Assembly: GCA_028694115.1 (NCBI GenBank)
Contig: JAQUUB010000135.1
Coordinates: 1-10,471, forward strand
Direction of reading: 5' to 3'
DNA from: Lachnospiraceae bacterium
GTDB lineage: Bacteria > Bacillota_A > Clostridia > Lachnospirales > Lachnospiraceae
Length of the DNA: 10,471 nt
This document shows positions 1-6,395 of this stretch, piece by piece. Below the pieces are notes generated by a model, which ran no database searches, was not told the DNA's origin, and worked only from the letters and a program-made list of their open reading frames with translations. Each line of letters opens with the position of its first letter. Position 1 is the first letter of the stretch. The translations under genes were made by a program, and so were the position numbers.

Positions 1-2
1 CG

Positions 3-491
3 AGGCGACGAGAAGAATGGATAAAATCCAATACCCCTGTGAATCCTGATACTTATCAAGATCCTAGAGATATTCGATTTAAGGATATTGATTCTAATAA
101 AATCAGTGTCCGTTTGTTTAATTGTATGTCTAGAACTAACATTGAAAATTTAGGCATGGCTGCAAAATGTAATGTCGATAATGTTAGGAATCTTGGGAAA
201 TCCGGTAGATGGGAACTGTATTGTTTGCTAACCAGTTTCGGAATTGTTCCAGTATGGAAGGCTCAGGAAGTTGCAAAGAAAACCTCTTCCTCTGAAATTC
301 AACAAATTGTTGTACCAGAAGAAATTGTAGCAGCCTCTGAAAAATATATTGAACTTGAAACAGAAGCTCTCCAATTGCGAAAAAAAATAATGGATTGGAA
401 AAAGAAGCTCAGGTCACCAATCAAAACTGCGATTGGTATAAAGAGTGGAGAGCAGAGTGTCAAAATAAAAATCTGCGATAAATATTGTTAA
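3..491 (+). CDS. Partial protein with RNA polymerase alpha-CTD-like helix-hairpin-helix domain
   Basis: The reading frame is open to the left edge, so the start lies outside the window; the GTG at 39 has no ribosome binding site and is unlikely to be the start. Bases about 75-246 encode a stretch resembling the C-terminal domain of the RNA polymerase alpha subunit: a sub-motif SVRLFNCMSRTNI followed by VRNLGKSG, matching the family pattern SVRSxNCLKRAxI ... IRNLGKKS. In the alpha subunit this fold binds DNA and activators. Here it sits in a small accessory protein, so a DNA-binding or transcription-modulating role is inferred only. The rest is hydrophilic and probably coiled coil. After an A8 run at 380-387 the -1 frame (ending TAA at 479-481) reads more naturally (EKEAQVTNQNCDWYKEWRAE), so the annotated C-terminus may be wrong. 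It is the only plus-strand gene and converges on the minus-strand genes. Confidence 0.6.
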   Translation, partial: RRREEWIKSNTPVNPDTYQDPRDIRFKDIDSNKISVRLFNCMSRTNIENLGMAAKCNVDNVRNLGKSGRWELYCLLTSFGIVPVWKAQEVAKKTSSSEIQQIVVPEEIVAASEKYIELETEALQLRKKIMDWKKKLRSPIKTAIGIKSGEQSVKIKICDKYC

Positions 492-521
492 GAGCTGGTA
501 AGCATCAAGCTTCCAGCTCTT
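490..521 (+). terminator. Hairpin after the alpha-CTD-like gene, possible terminator
   Basis: AAGAGCTGG (490-498) pairs perfectly with CCAGCTCTT (513-521), and inside it AAGC (500-503) pairs with GCTT (509-512) around the loop ATCAA. It overlaps the stop codon at 489-491 and lies between two convergent genes, where a terminator is expected. The downstream tail is not a clean T run on either strand, so termination strength is uncertain. Confidence 0.55.
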
Positions 522-549
522 CTTGACATTCAAATTCATTTATCTCAGT

Positions 550-950
550 TCAATGACAGCCATTATATTCATCAAGTTTTCCTATAATTTCATTTACCAC
601 ATAATCACTGTTTTTCTCACTCATATGAATCCCATAATGATCCAATAAATTCCATACTTTATTAAGTTTTCTTTCCCATAATGGATTAGGTACCCCACCG
701 CAAGTACAGGCTTCTACCTCAACACCATGAACTTTACAATACTTGCATAATTCTTGAATGTTAACTCCATAATCTGCTTCGTTTCATCCCCGTCTCTTGC
801 CTCTGCCAACTCTTGAATCAGTTTATTGGTAAGTTCCTGGTCTAATGTTTTGAATGCAAATTGCACCACAAATTCCTTTTCATAATCCGATAACGTGGAT
901 AACGGCTCCTGCTTTTCCTGCATAATCTCGCTAATCATTAATAAACTCAT
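550..950 (-). pseudogene. Small Cys-containing protein gene split by a frameshift, function unknown
   Basis: Translation would start at ATG 950, six bases after AGGAGG (962-957), which overlaps the stop of the upstream gene, so the two are coupled. The first frame runs to 714 and starts MSLLMISEIMQEK; it is acidic and helical up to ELAEARDGDE near 785. From there the -1 frame gives a coding-like continuation (NEADYGVNIQELCKYC..., then two more cysteines in ACTCGG, and WNLLDHYGIHMSEKNSDYVV) ending TGA at 550-552. Restoring a single A in GATGAAACG would join the halves to a protein of about 133 residues. The paired cysteines (CKYC and CTC) could bind metal. I do not recognise the family. It is last in the mobilization operon, which suggests an accessory role. 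A sequencing error would look the same as a real mutation. Confidence 0.55.
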
Positions 951-960
951 ATGTGTCCTC

Positions 961-2184
961 CTAATCATTCATACTGTTTTCTAGTACTGCGATTTCAATG
1001 ATTTCCTTCATCTTCTCCGCAGATACATTATTGTTAATCAGTTCCACCAGCTGTCCTTCGGTAAGCCCCTTTTCAATTCCTGACTTAATCTGAATCAGCT
1101 GTGCCGGAACTAAGTCTCCGCTTGCCACCAGCTTCACAATATCCTGTCAGGATTTCTTTTTGAAACAGAGTCTTGCAATCATAGCTGCAATTCCACCCTC
1201 TGACGTTCTACGGGTGCGCTCCACCGAGAGCTGTTGTACTACATGCCCCTGAGCGTCTACCACAGGCATCTGATAATACACTGGAATTCCATACATGTTT
1301 TTTACAAATGGATCATCTGGTGGTGTATTCTCTGAAATGGTTGACTGGGTATCTACCATTCCAACATCCACTGCCTCTGGCTGTGCCTCAGTTGATGCTT
1401 TACTCTCCTGCACCTCTATTGGCTTTGCCGGAATGTCTGCCTTATCAAGTAGTTTCTTTTCCAGCGTATCAATACGATTCTGCATTCTGCTCATCTCCTT
1501 CTCCTTGTTATCTACCTGTTCCCTTAGTCTTGCAATTGTTGAAGAAGCACTATTGATTCTATCCTGCTGGGAATTCAATGCTGCCTCAGTATCCTCCAGT
1601 TTCTTCACCAGATTCTCTGCCACTTCCTCATCTTTCTTGGTGCTTTCAAAAATGGTAAGTTTCTTATTCAATTCGTCATATCGCTGTTCCTGATACTGAA
1701 TCTTACCGACCACTTCCTCAATCTGTGTCACTAGCCCCTTCACATACTCCTTCATCTGTTCTGATACTTGCTCTGCTTCTGCCTTCACGCTTTCTGTATT
1801 TGCCAGAATCTTTTGAAAGATTTCTCTCATGGCACTCGGTGTCGAATTATTACTGACCGTTTCTTCTATAACAGGAATTGGAACTCCTTTTTCATAAAAT
1901 TCCAACGCAACCTGCATCTGATAGCCTGTCAGATTCTCATGTGCCGTAAGCTGTTTGACAAACGCTTCATCTATTCCTTTTCTAAGGAACCCGGAAAGCA
2001 CTTTCATCTGTGCCAGCTTAAATCCTTTCTTAAGATACAGATCTGTCTGTGTTTCGTTCAATCCATAATCCAAATCGTCTTACACCAGGTCATAGACCTC
2101 TGGCTCAAATCGTCTGGCACTTCGAAGTCCCTTCAGATAATTACCATTCTTAATGGAAGCAATCTGTCGTGTTGTTTGTTCCAT
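961..2184 (-). pseudogene. Coiled-coil mobilization-operon protein interrupted by two in-frame stop codons
   Basis: The start is ATG 2184 behind AGGAGG, 32 bases after the relaxase stop. One frame of 407 sense or stop codons runs to TAG at 961-963 and contains a TAA at 2080-2082 (codon 35) and a TGA at 1147-1149. Sequence on both sides of each stop is coding-like: ...FEPEVYDLV then DDLDYGLNETQ; ...CFKKKS then QDIVKLVASGDLVPAQ. The N-terminal part is made of short helical modules (KKGFKLAQMKVLSGFLRKGI; TGYQMQVALEFYEKGV), echoed at the C-terminus (LIQIKSGIEKGLTEGQLVEL). The middle (about 1450-1800) is a long coiled coil, then a Pro/Asp-rich linker. It may be a structural or adaptor partner in mobilization; function unknown. 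The longest open piece is 1147-2073. Both stops are one C-to-T change from a sense codon (CAA, CGA). Confidence 0.7.
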
Positions 2185-2216
2185 AAATACCTCCTAACAG
2201 GGCATAAAAATACAGC

Positions 2217-3665
2217 CTAACGAACTGGCTGCTTCTTTTCCCTCTCTATTCTCTTGTCCTTACTTGGTTCGTGCTCTCTGCTGCGGTCATCCTCATCTTT
2301 TTGAATATCCTTCATGATTCCCTTACCAAGATTTAATTCCTTAAATACTGCTTTCTCTTTCCTGCTGACTTGACTGAACTGTTCCCTGTAATATGCACGA
2401 AGCTGTTCCGCCTCTTCCAACGAATAGCCTTCATCCTCTAATTGCTTGGATAGTATAAGCCATTGCTGATGTTCCTCTTCAAAAAATGTGTCCCCTTTCT
2501 GATAACAGTTCTCTGCCGGAGCTATCTCCTGCATAGCGTCCGCTATCTCAAAGATGGAACTGCATTTCTCTTTTGAGCGATATACCCTGCTCTTTTCTTT
2601 GGATGCATCTTTCTTCTTATCCGTCAGATTCTCCACTGTGGCAGCCAGATCGACAACATTGTGAATCTCATGCCTTACAAGGAACAGATACTGCGCCTGC
2701 AGCTTCTGCATCTTCTTAATATCATTCCGATATTTCCATACCTGACTGTAAGGCTTCTTTTTCAACTTACCAATCCGATACAGTTTTGCATAATAACGTT
2801 TCTGCAGTCCTGACATCTTCGCCCGGCGATACCGCTTCACATAACACTTCACCAGCTGTGGTTCAAACTCCTTCTTCTGTTCCTGATAGAACTTCAAATC
2901 CTCTTCCATGATTCTGGTTCGGATTCTCTCCTCAGAATAGTTTTCTCCAAGTGTCTTGCATCGCTTGAATCTGCCCATGCCTGGCGGTTTTACTGCCATA
3001 TACTTTCCCTGCTTGATTTCATATCCCTTGTCCCTTAATAATTCGAGGAATCCATCAAAATCAGTTGCCTGCAAAATACAGGAATCCAAATCCCGCGCTA
3101 TCATATCTGACCACACGAATTTACCATCTCGATATTCATTCCATTCCTTATAATGCTCATGGGTGGCATCTTTATCGCCTTCGATTTCTATGGTCGATAG
3201 ACCATATTCCTCACACAGTCTGTTGGTAATCGGCTGAATATCTCTCGCCCAGTCTCCCTTTTCATAACGATACTTATGACCATCCACAAAGCTCACACTG
3301 TTAAATACAATATGGGAATGCACATGATCCGTATTATCATGGACACAGTAAACTGCTTCGAACTGTTTACCGAGATACTCATCCACAAATCGTCTGGTAA
3401 TCTCATAGACCATATCCGGGTTCGTCTCTCCCTCTTTGAAGGAAAGAATCAGATGATACCCCTGGCGCTTGTCAATCTTTGCAAACTTTCGTTTCGTATC
3501 CTTCATCTGTTCAAAGGCATTGTCCGGCTGGCAGTTGATTCCTCCAACAAGTCTTCCATTCTGCGTTTTCTCTGGATTCATGATATAATCCAGCGCACTT
3601 TTCAGGTGTCTTCCATGAAAATGTCCGCCACAGTCTTTCATATAGAGAATCTTGCTAATTGCCAA
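2217..3665 (-). CDS. Relaxase / mobilization nuclease (MobP-type)
   Basis: This 482-residue protein matches the relaxase/mobilization nuclease family (Pfam PF03432 type), which nicks one strand at oriT through a tyrosine and leads it into the recipient. The N-terminal 200 residues hold the expected motifs: ALDYIMNPEKT with candidate catalytic Tyr27, HLILSFKEGE around residues 71-80, and the metal-binding histidine motif HDNTDHVHSHIVFN (His109, His114, His116, Asn122). The C-terminal half is Lys/Glu-rich and helical with no helicase or primase domain, as in small mobilizable elements. The start is TTG 3665, six bases behind GGTGG, overlapping mobC by 11 bases, which implies translational coupling. 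With no conjugative pilus genes in view it probably depends on a helper element for transfer. Confidence 0.92.
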   Translation of the reverse strand: MAISKILYMKDCGGHFHGRHLKSALDYIMNPEKTQNGRLVGGINCQPDNAFEQMKDTKRKFAKIDKRQGYHLILSFKEGETNPDMVYEITRRFVDEYLGKQFEAVYCVHDNTDHVHSHIVFNSVSFVDGHKYRYEKGDWARDIQPITNRLCEEYGLSTIEIEGDKDATHEHYKEWNEYRDGKFVWSDMIARDLDSCILQATDFDGFLELLRDKGYEIKQGKYMAVKPPGMGRFKRCKTLGENYSEERIRTRIMEEDLKFYQEQKKEFEPQLVKCYVKRYRRAKMSGLQKRYYAKLYRIGKLKKKPYSQVWKYRNDIKKMQKLQAQYLFLVRHEIHNVVDLAATVENLTDKKKDASKEKSRVYRSKEKCSSIFEIADAMQEIAPAENCYQKGDTFFEEEHQQWLILSKQLEDEGYSLEEAEQLRAYYREQFSQVSRKEKAVFKELNLGKGIMKDIQKDEDDRSREHEPSKDKRIEREKKQPVR

Positions 3666-3984
3666 TCATATCCACCACCTTCTTTACTTCCAGATTCAGT
3701 TTTCTCATATATGCCACCAGCTTTTCCTTATCCTCTTTGGAATAAAGCTCTGCATTATGGCTGAATGTGATCTGGTTGATATTGACACCAACCCGATTCA
3801 CTTCATTGATGAGTTCCTTTAACAGCTTTCTGATTTCTGGATAATCATTAGGTTTCTGGCTGATAAGCAATCGAAGGTACGCAGTCTCTGTCAGTCCGGC
3901 ATTTTCTGCCTTTTCTGTCAGCTGCTTTGCCTCATCTGGTGTCAAACGAAGCAGCTTATCTACACTATGCTGCCTTCCTGCCAT
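3655..3984 (-). CDS. mobC: Relaxosome accessory protein MobC
   Basis: This 109-residue protein fits the MobC family, which binds near oriT and helps the relaxase melt or nick the DNA. It begins with a ribbon-helix-helix-like segment (KLLRLTPDEAKQLTEKAENA, then LTETAYLRLLI) and contains the signature VNRVGVNINQI at about residues 63-73, followed by a helical tail. The ATG at 3984 follows AAGGTGA with normal spacing and lies four bases after the stop of the upstream 110-aa gene; its end overlaps the relaxase start. Length and position directly before the relaxase are typical for the family. Confidence 0.88.
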   Translation of the reverse strand: MAGRQHSVDKLLRLTPDEAKQLTEKAENAGLTETAYLRLLISQKPNDYPEIRKLLKELINEVNRVGVNINQITFSHNAELYSKEDKEKLVAYMRKLNLEVKKVVDMIGN

Positions 3985-3988
3985 ACCA

Positions 3989-4321
3989 TCACCTTGACCT
4001 TTCCTTCACTTGCGGCTGAAGAATCATAGACGTAAGTCCTTTGACTGCCGAATCTAGTTCCTTTCCCGATGCTAAATCTGCAAGAAATTCTGTCCCAAGC
4101 TTTTCTGCCGTTTTTTCAATAATGACTGCATACTTTGTCTGCTCAAACAGATGGTCTAATACACGTTCTTGAGCTTTTAATAAATTGTATCTATCCTGCT
4201 TGTTTCCAAAATCAATGAAATCTCTGGCATTCTGCCGTTCCGCATCAATATCGAGAATAAATTCGTAATTTATCTTTAGTGTTCGCGTGTTTAATACATT
4301 GTGATCTCTTGGTTTATCCAT
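3989..4321 (-). CDS. Small helical protein leading the mobilization operon, unknown function
   Basis: About 110 residues starting MDKPRDHNVLNTR, followed by a charged helical body (ILDIDAERQNARDFIDFGNK; LLKAQERVLDHLFEQ) and a C-terminus ending in QVKERSR. I do not recognise a named domain. Its place directly before mobC, with a four-base gap, suggests a third relaxosome component or regulator. The start is uncertain: ATG 4321 and GTG 4330 (three codons earlier) are both in frame, and neither has a ribosome binding site immediately upstream. The nearest, GGAGGAGG at 4363-4370, is separated from them by a perfect 29-base inverted repeat. Folding that hairpin would bring the site to about 3 bases from the GTG or 12 from the ATG. 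Confidence 0.72.
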   Translation of the reverse strand: MDKPRDHNVLNTRTLKINYEFILDIDAERQNARDFIDFGNKQDRYNLLKAQERVLDHLFEQTKYAVIIEKTAEKLGTEFLADLASGKELDSAVKGLTSMILQPQVKERSR

Positions 4322-4330
4322 ATAAAACAC

Positions 4331-4359
4331 GTGCTAGACACTTTTTTGATGTCTAGCAC
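4331..4359. repeat. Perfect inverted repeat upstream of the mob operon: candidate oriT, operator or translational hairpin
   Basis: GTGCTAGACA (4331-4340) and TGTCTAGCAC (4350-4359) form a perfect 10-bp stem around the 9-base loop CTTTTTTGA. It lies between the stop of the TnpC-like gene with the adjoining GGAGGAGG and the start of the first mob gene. oriT sites of MobP relaxases are usually intergenic, close to the mob genes and carry such repeats, but no nick site can be named. A repressor operator or an mRNA structure are equal alternatives. Confidence 0.6.
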
Positions 4360-4370
4360 ATTCCTCCTCC

Positions 4371-4790
4371 CTATACTGTTTTTATATTCAGACGTTTTTT
4401 CAATTGTTGATTTTCGTCCTTGAGATGTTCCATATCCACTAATTGTACAATCAGATTTTTCTTATCGATTTCCAATTTGGTTATGATACTCCGAAGTTCA
4501 GCTATCTTAGAATCTAGGCATTTAATCTTATCCTTTTCTTCTTTGACCAGATTTTTCTTCTTTCTTTCCACTTCTTCATTCTTAATCAATGCAATCTCTC
4601 CTCTCAAATCAGAATTATTGTAAAGAGTTGCTCTTGAAACTCCTGCTTCCTGCGCCACAGCCTCATAATTTATATCCCTCCCTTCCCGTTTCATTTTATC
4701 TAAGGTATTTCTAACCTTTATTTCCGTTTCTTTCTTGCGCTGCTCAGAATATCTAAGCAGTCCCGATTGTTGATTTATGTTATCACTCAA
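4371..4790 (-). CDS. TnpC-like HTH/coiled-coil protein of a Tn554-type element (DUF6262-like)
   Basis: About 139 residues. The N-terminal third carries a helix-turn-helix (INYEAVAQEAGVSRATLYNN), and the remainder is a long coiled coil (KKNLVKEEKDKIKCLDSKI..., DENQQLKKRL). This layout is that of TnpC-type accessory proteins encoded after the two tyrosine recombinases of Tn554-family transposons, where TnpC influences orientation or efficiency of transposition. The likely start is TTG 4790, nine bases behind GGAGG (about 4799-4803); it overlaps the recombinase stop by 8 bases. An upstream in-frame TTG at 4814 has no binding site. The gene seems intact although its recombinase partner is truncated. 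It ends directly at the ribosome binding site that precedes the mob-operon hairpin. Confidence 0.78.
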   Translation of the reverse strand: MSDNINQQSGLLRYSEQRKKETEIKVRNTLDKMKREGRDINYEAVAQEAGVSRATLYNNSDLRGEIALIKNEEVERKKKNLVKEEKDKIKCLDSKIAELRSIITKLEIDKKNLIVQLVDMEHLKDENQQLKKRLNIKTV

Positions 4791-5466
4791 TGTCCTGTCC
4801 CTCCAATTCTTCAACTAATGGTTTCAAATACTTCCATTTTACATACTGTACTTGCCATGCTGGCTCTTGTCCCAGTTCTTTCAACCTTCTCATTTCTGTT
4901 TCCAATAACTGCAATTCATCTTTAAGAATTGGGAGAAAACTTACTTCTGTTACATAATTGGGACAATTATACATAAAACATCCATCCCCATCCGTACAAT
5001 TGCCTCTTCTAAAATCGTATAGGCAAATCCCCGTCGGAAGTGGATTAAAGCTCATTGTTTTCGATAATCCCAATATAATATCATCCATATCTTTAGCTGT
5101 TTTACCTTTGAATACAACATCCAGCTTATTTCTGATTTCACTTGCCTGTAATCCAGCAATTTTAGCATTTGGTTTTAATATCAAGTCAGAAAAAATAGCT
5201 TTTATTTCATCTTCTTCAAGACTTAAATAATGTGCTGTCATCTCAACCGATACATGTGCAAACTGCTTCATAACATGAGCAATTGGAACTTTTTGCTTTA
5301 TTAATTCACGTACAAATGTTGCTCTAAACTGGTGCGATTTTATATCATAAAGTTTTCCATTTGCATCACGAATTTCCCATCTTTGGACAAACCGCTTTAA
5401 TTTTCTTGCATTAAAATTGTCCGGCTTTATGTTATCAATCTTTACTCTTATTCCCGCATCCTGCAA
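4783..5466 (-). pseudogene. Tyrosine recombinase, C-terminal fragment (Tn554 TnpA/TnpB type)
   Basis: The 227 codons keep only the distal catalytic domain: the second catalytic box HQFR (His45, Arg48 of the fragment), His71 in FAHVS, and the candidate nucleophile Tyr80 in TAHYLSL. The first catalytic arginine and the whole N-terminal DNA-binding domain are missing, so it should not recombine DNA. After the catalytic part comes a Cys cluster (Cys148, 157, 163, 168: GICLYDFRRGNC ... CFMYNCPNY), typical of the zinc-like tail of Tn554-family recombinases. The apparent start at 5466 is a TTG inside the lipoprotein start of another frame and has no credible binding site of its own. The break lies at about 5435-5466. 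It is coupled to the TnpC-like gene downstream. Confidence 0.85.
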
Positions 5467-5512
5467 GAGATAAAAGTGCTACAGATAAAAGAATAACTAC
5501 TATCTTTTTCAT
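5435..5512 (-). pseudogene. Truncated lipoprotein: signal peptide and lipobox only
   Basis: ATG 5512 follows AGGTGA with four to five bases between and opens a 25-residue frame: a Lys-rich start (MKK), a hydrophobic core (IVVILLSVALLS) and a lipobox LAGC, then GNKSKD and a TGA at 5435-5437. This is a textbook type II signal peptide, so it is the 5' end of a lipoprotein gene whose body is gone. The sequence immediately after the lipobox passes into the tyrosine recombinase frame, so a deletion or recombination joined the two. The peptide itself could still be made and lipidated, but a functional role is not implied. A genuine 6-residue mature lipopeptide is the less likely alternative. Confidence 0.7.
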
Positions 5513-5520
5513 AAGCTTCA

Positions 5521-5547
5521 CCTATCCCTTTCCGTAAGAGGGATAGG
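5521..5547. repeat. Perfect 9-bp hairpin upstream of the lipoprotein start
   Basis: CCTATCCCT (5521-5529) pairs with AGGGATAGG (5539-5547) around TTCCGTAAG. On the minus strand the 3' arm runs into the AGGTGA ribosome binding site of the lipoprotein fragment, so the fold could hide that site. It also overlaps the codons PAYPSYGKG of the small frame at 5522-5599. Confidence 0.5.
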
Positions 5548-5599
5548 CTGGTGTTCCGTGCCTGTCCACTCTTACATCTATGTGAACATCTTCTGTTAA
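5522..5599 (-). pseudogene. Possible C-terminal remnant of a gene preceding the lipoprotein
   Basis: A 25-codon open frame (LTEDVHIDVRVDRHGTPAYP...SYGKG) without a start codon ends in TAG at 5522-5524, which overlaps the ribosome binding site of the lipoprotein fragment, as in an operon junction. The composition is protein-like, but the frame is very short and is closed by a TAA just upstream at 5600-5602. It may be a leftover of the gene that once preceded the lipoprotein. I do not recognise it, and chance is possible. Confidence 0.25.
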
Positions 5600-5605
5600 T
5601 TACGC

Positions 5606-5632
5606 ACGGGACACTTTAATGGACTGTCCCGT
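5606..5632 (-). terminator. Perfect 8-bp hairpin after the parM-type operon, possible terminator
   Basis: ACGGGACA (5606-5613) pairs with TGTCCCGT (5625-5632) around an 11-base loop. It lies 27 bases downstream of the last small gene of the partition-like operon (stop at 5659). The minus-strand tail GCGTAATTAAC is not a T run, so it is a weak or factor-dependent terminator, or a binding site. Confidence 0.4.
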
Positions 5633-5658
5633 ATTCTGTGCATTTCATTCTCCCTTCA

Positions 5659-5739
5659 TCATACCATTAATTTCTTCAGATTAAAGAAATATTTCATGAG
5701 TCTACGATTTTTCTTATATGTCGTAAAGAATCGCATCAT
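5659..5739 (-). CDS. 26-residue basic, aromatic-rich peptide
   Basis: A strong AGGAGGTGAG site precedes ATG-ATG at 5739/5736. The frame gives MMRFFTTYKKNRRLMKYFFN and a short LKKLMV end, with about eight Lys/Arg, no acidic residue and six Phe/Tyr. It follows the 58-residue hydrophobic gene by 27 bases and closes the parM-type operon. The ribosome binding site argues that it is translated. An amphipathic, membrane-associating or nucleic-acid-binding peptide is possible. I do not recognise a family. Confidence 0.5.
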   Translation of the reverse strand: MMRFFTTYKKNRRLMKYFFNLKKLMV

Positions 5740-5766
5740 GCTTCTCACCTCCTCTCATAGCTCTTT

Positions 5767-5943
5767 CTATGGTGTTCCCGCTCTTACAAATGCCAGGAAT
5801 AATCTGGCAACCAGACCGAACATCAGAAGGAAGATCTTTGCCAGTGCAAGAACAAGTTTCAATATACCAAGTAATACCCAAAGGATTCCTCTTAAGATTG
5901 CTAATAACAAACTGCCTAATCCGGCAAAAAATCTTCTAACCAT
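5767..5943 (-). CDS. 58-residue highly hydrophobic membrane protein
   Basis: ATG 5943 follows GGGAGGG with good spacing and lies 15 bases after the ParR-like stop. The protein starts MVRRFFAGLG and is then almost entirely Leu/Ile/Val/Ala/Phe (LLLAILRGILWVLLGILKL; IFLLMFGLVARLFLAFV), interrupted only by single Arg or Lys residues about every 8-11 positions. It may form two short membrane helices or a strongly amphipathic, membrane-bound helix. Its position in the partition-like operon could mean membrane anchoring of segregation, or a small toxin-like peptide; neither is shown. No family is recognised. Confidence 0.65.
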   Translation of the reverse strand: MVRRFFAGLGSLLLAILRGILWVLLGILKLVLALAKIFLLMFGLVARLFLAFVRAGTP

Positions 5944-5958
5944 GATTCTTCCCTCCCT

Positions 5959-6384
5959 TTACATTTCCGGCATCCAGCTTGTTGCCAAACCGGATACCAC
6001 TTCATCATCAACGGGTTCTTCCTTTTCAGGAGCAGTGGGTGCGACTTCTGTTCTAGTCACTAACTCTCCCATTCCTCTTCCTGATACCGCAGTTCCTAGA
6101 ACTCGGATGACTTCTCTCCTTGCTTCTGTCATGGCTGCTTCCATCAGTTCCTGCTTAATATCATCTAGCTCATCTGTTGTAACATATCGTTTATCGCTCT
6201 CTTCCTTGACTAATATCTGCTTGCCAAAGTTGTCGATATAGAATTCGATTGCATCAATAATGAACTGGTTCTTTGATTTACACACATCTTTGTCAATGCT
6301 ACATAATATCTCATTGATTTTGACATGCTGTGGATTGTTCATATTCAGTCTGAGACTGTTAAACACAAGATTCTCTCTAGCCAT
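5959..6384 (-). CDS. ParR-like ribbon-helix-helix partner of the ParM-like protein
   Basis: The 141-residue protein starts at ATG 6384, behind AGGAGG that overlaps the ParM-like stop; a TTG two codons earlier is too close to the binding site. Residues about 8-52 have the strand-helix-helix plan of RHH DNA-binding proteins: NSLRLNMNNPQH, then VKINEILCSI, then SKNQFIIDAIEFYID. A helical, acidic C-terminal half follows (DELDDIKQELMEAAMTEARR), with a Pro/Glu-rich tail ending in SWMPEM. In type II partition systems ParR binds parC repeats and its C-terminal tail caps the ParM filament; the size, order after parM and tail layout fit this. The repeats at 7688-7943 would be the natural DNA target. 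The assignment rests on context and fold pattern, not on strong sequence identity. Confidence 0.7.
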   Translation of the reverse strand: MARENLVFNSLRLNMNNPQHVKINEILCSIDKDVCKSKNQFIIDAIEFYIDNFGKQILVKEESDKRYVTTDELDDIKQELMEAAMTEARREVIRVLGTAVSGRGMGELVTRTEVAPTAPEKEEPVDDEVVSGLATSWMPEM

Positions 6385-6395
6385 CTGCAAACCTC

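Noticed and set aside
1295..1693. 132-codon plus-strand frame rich in Ser/Phe
   Set aside because: It is the antisense shadow of the coiled-coil gene; the Ser-rich composition mirrors Glu/Lys codons of the real strand and no binding site is present.
3276..3764. 162-codon plus-strand frame over the relaxase start
   Set aside because: Opposite strand of the relaxase histidine motif and MobC; those matches settle the coding strand.
5696..6241. 181-codon plus-strand frame
   Set aside because: It lies antisense to the ParR-like, 58-residue and 26-residue genes, all of which have good ribosome binding sites and recognisable features.
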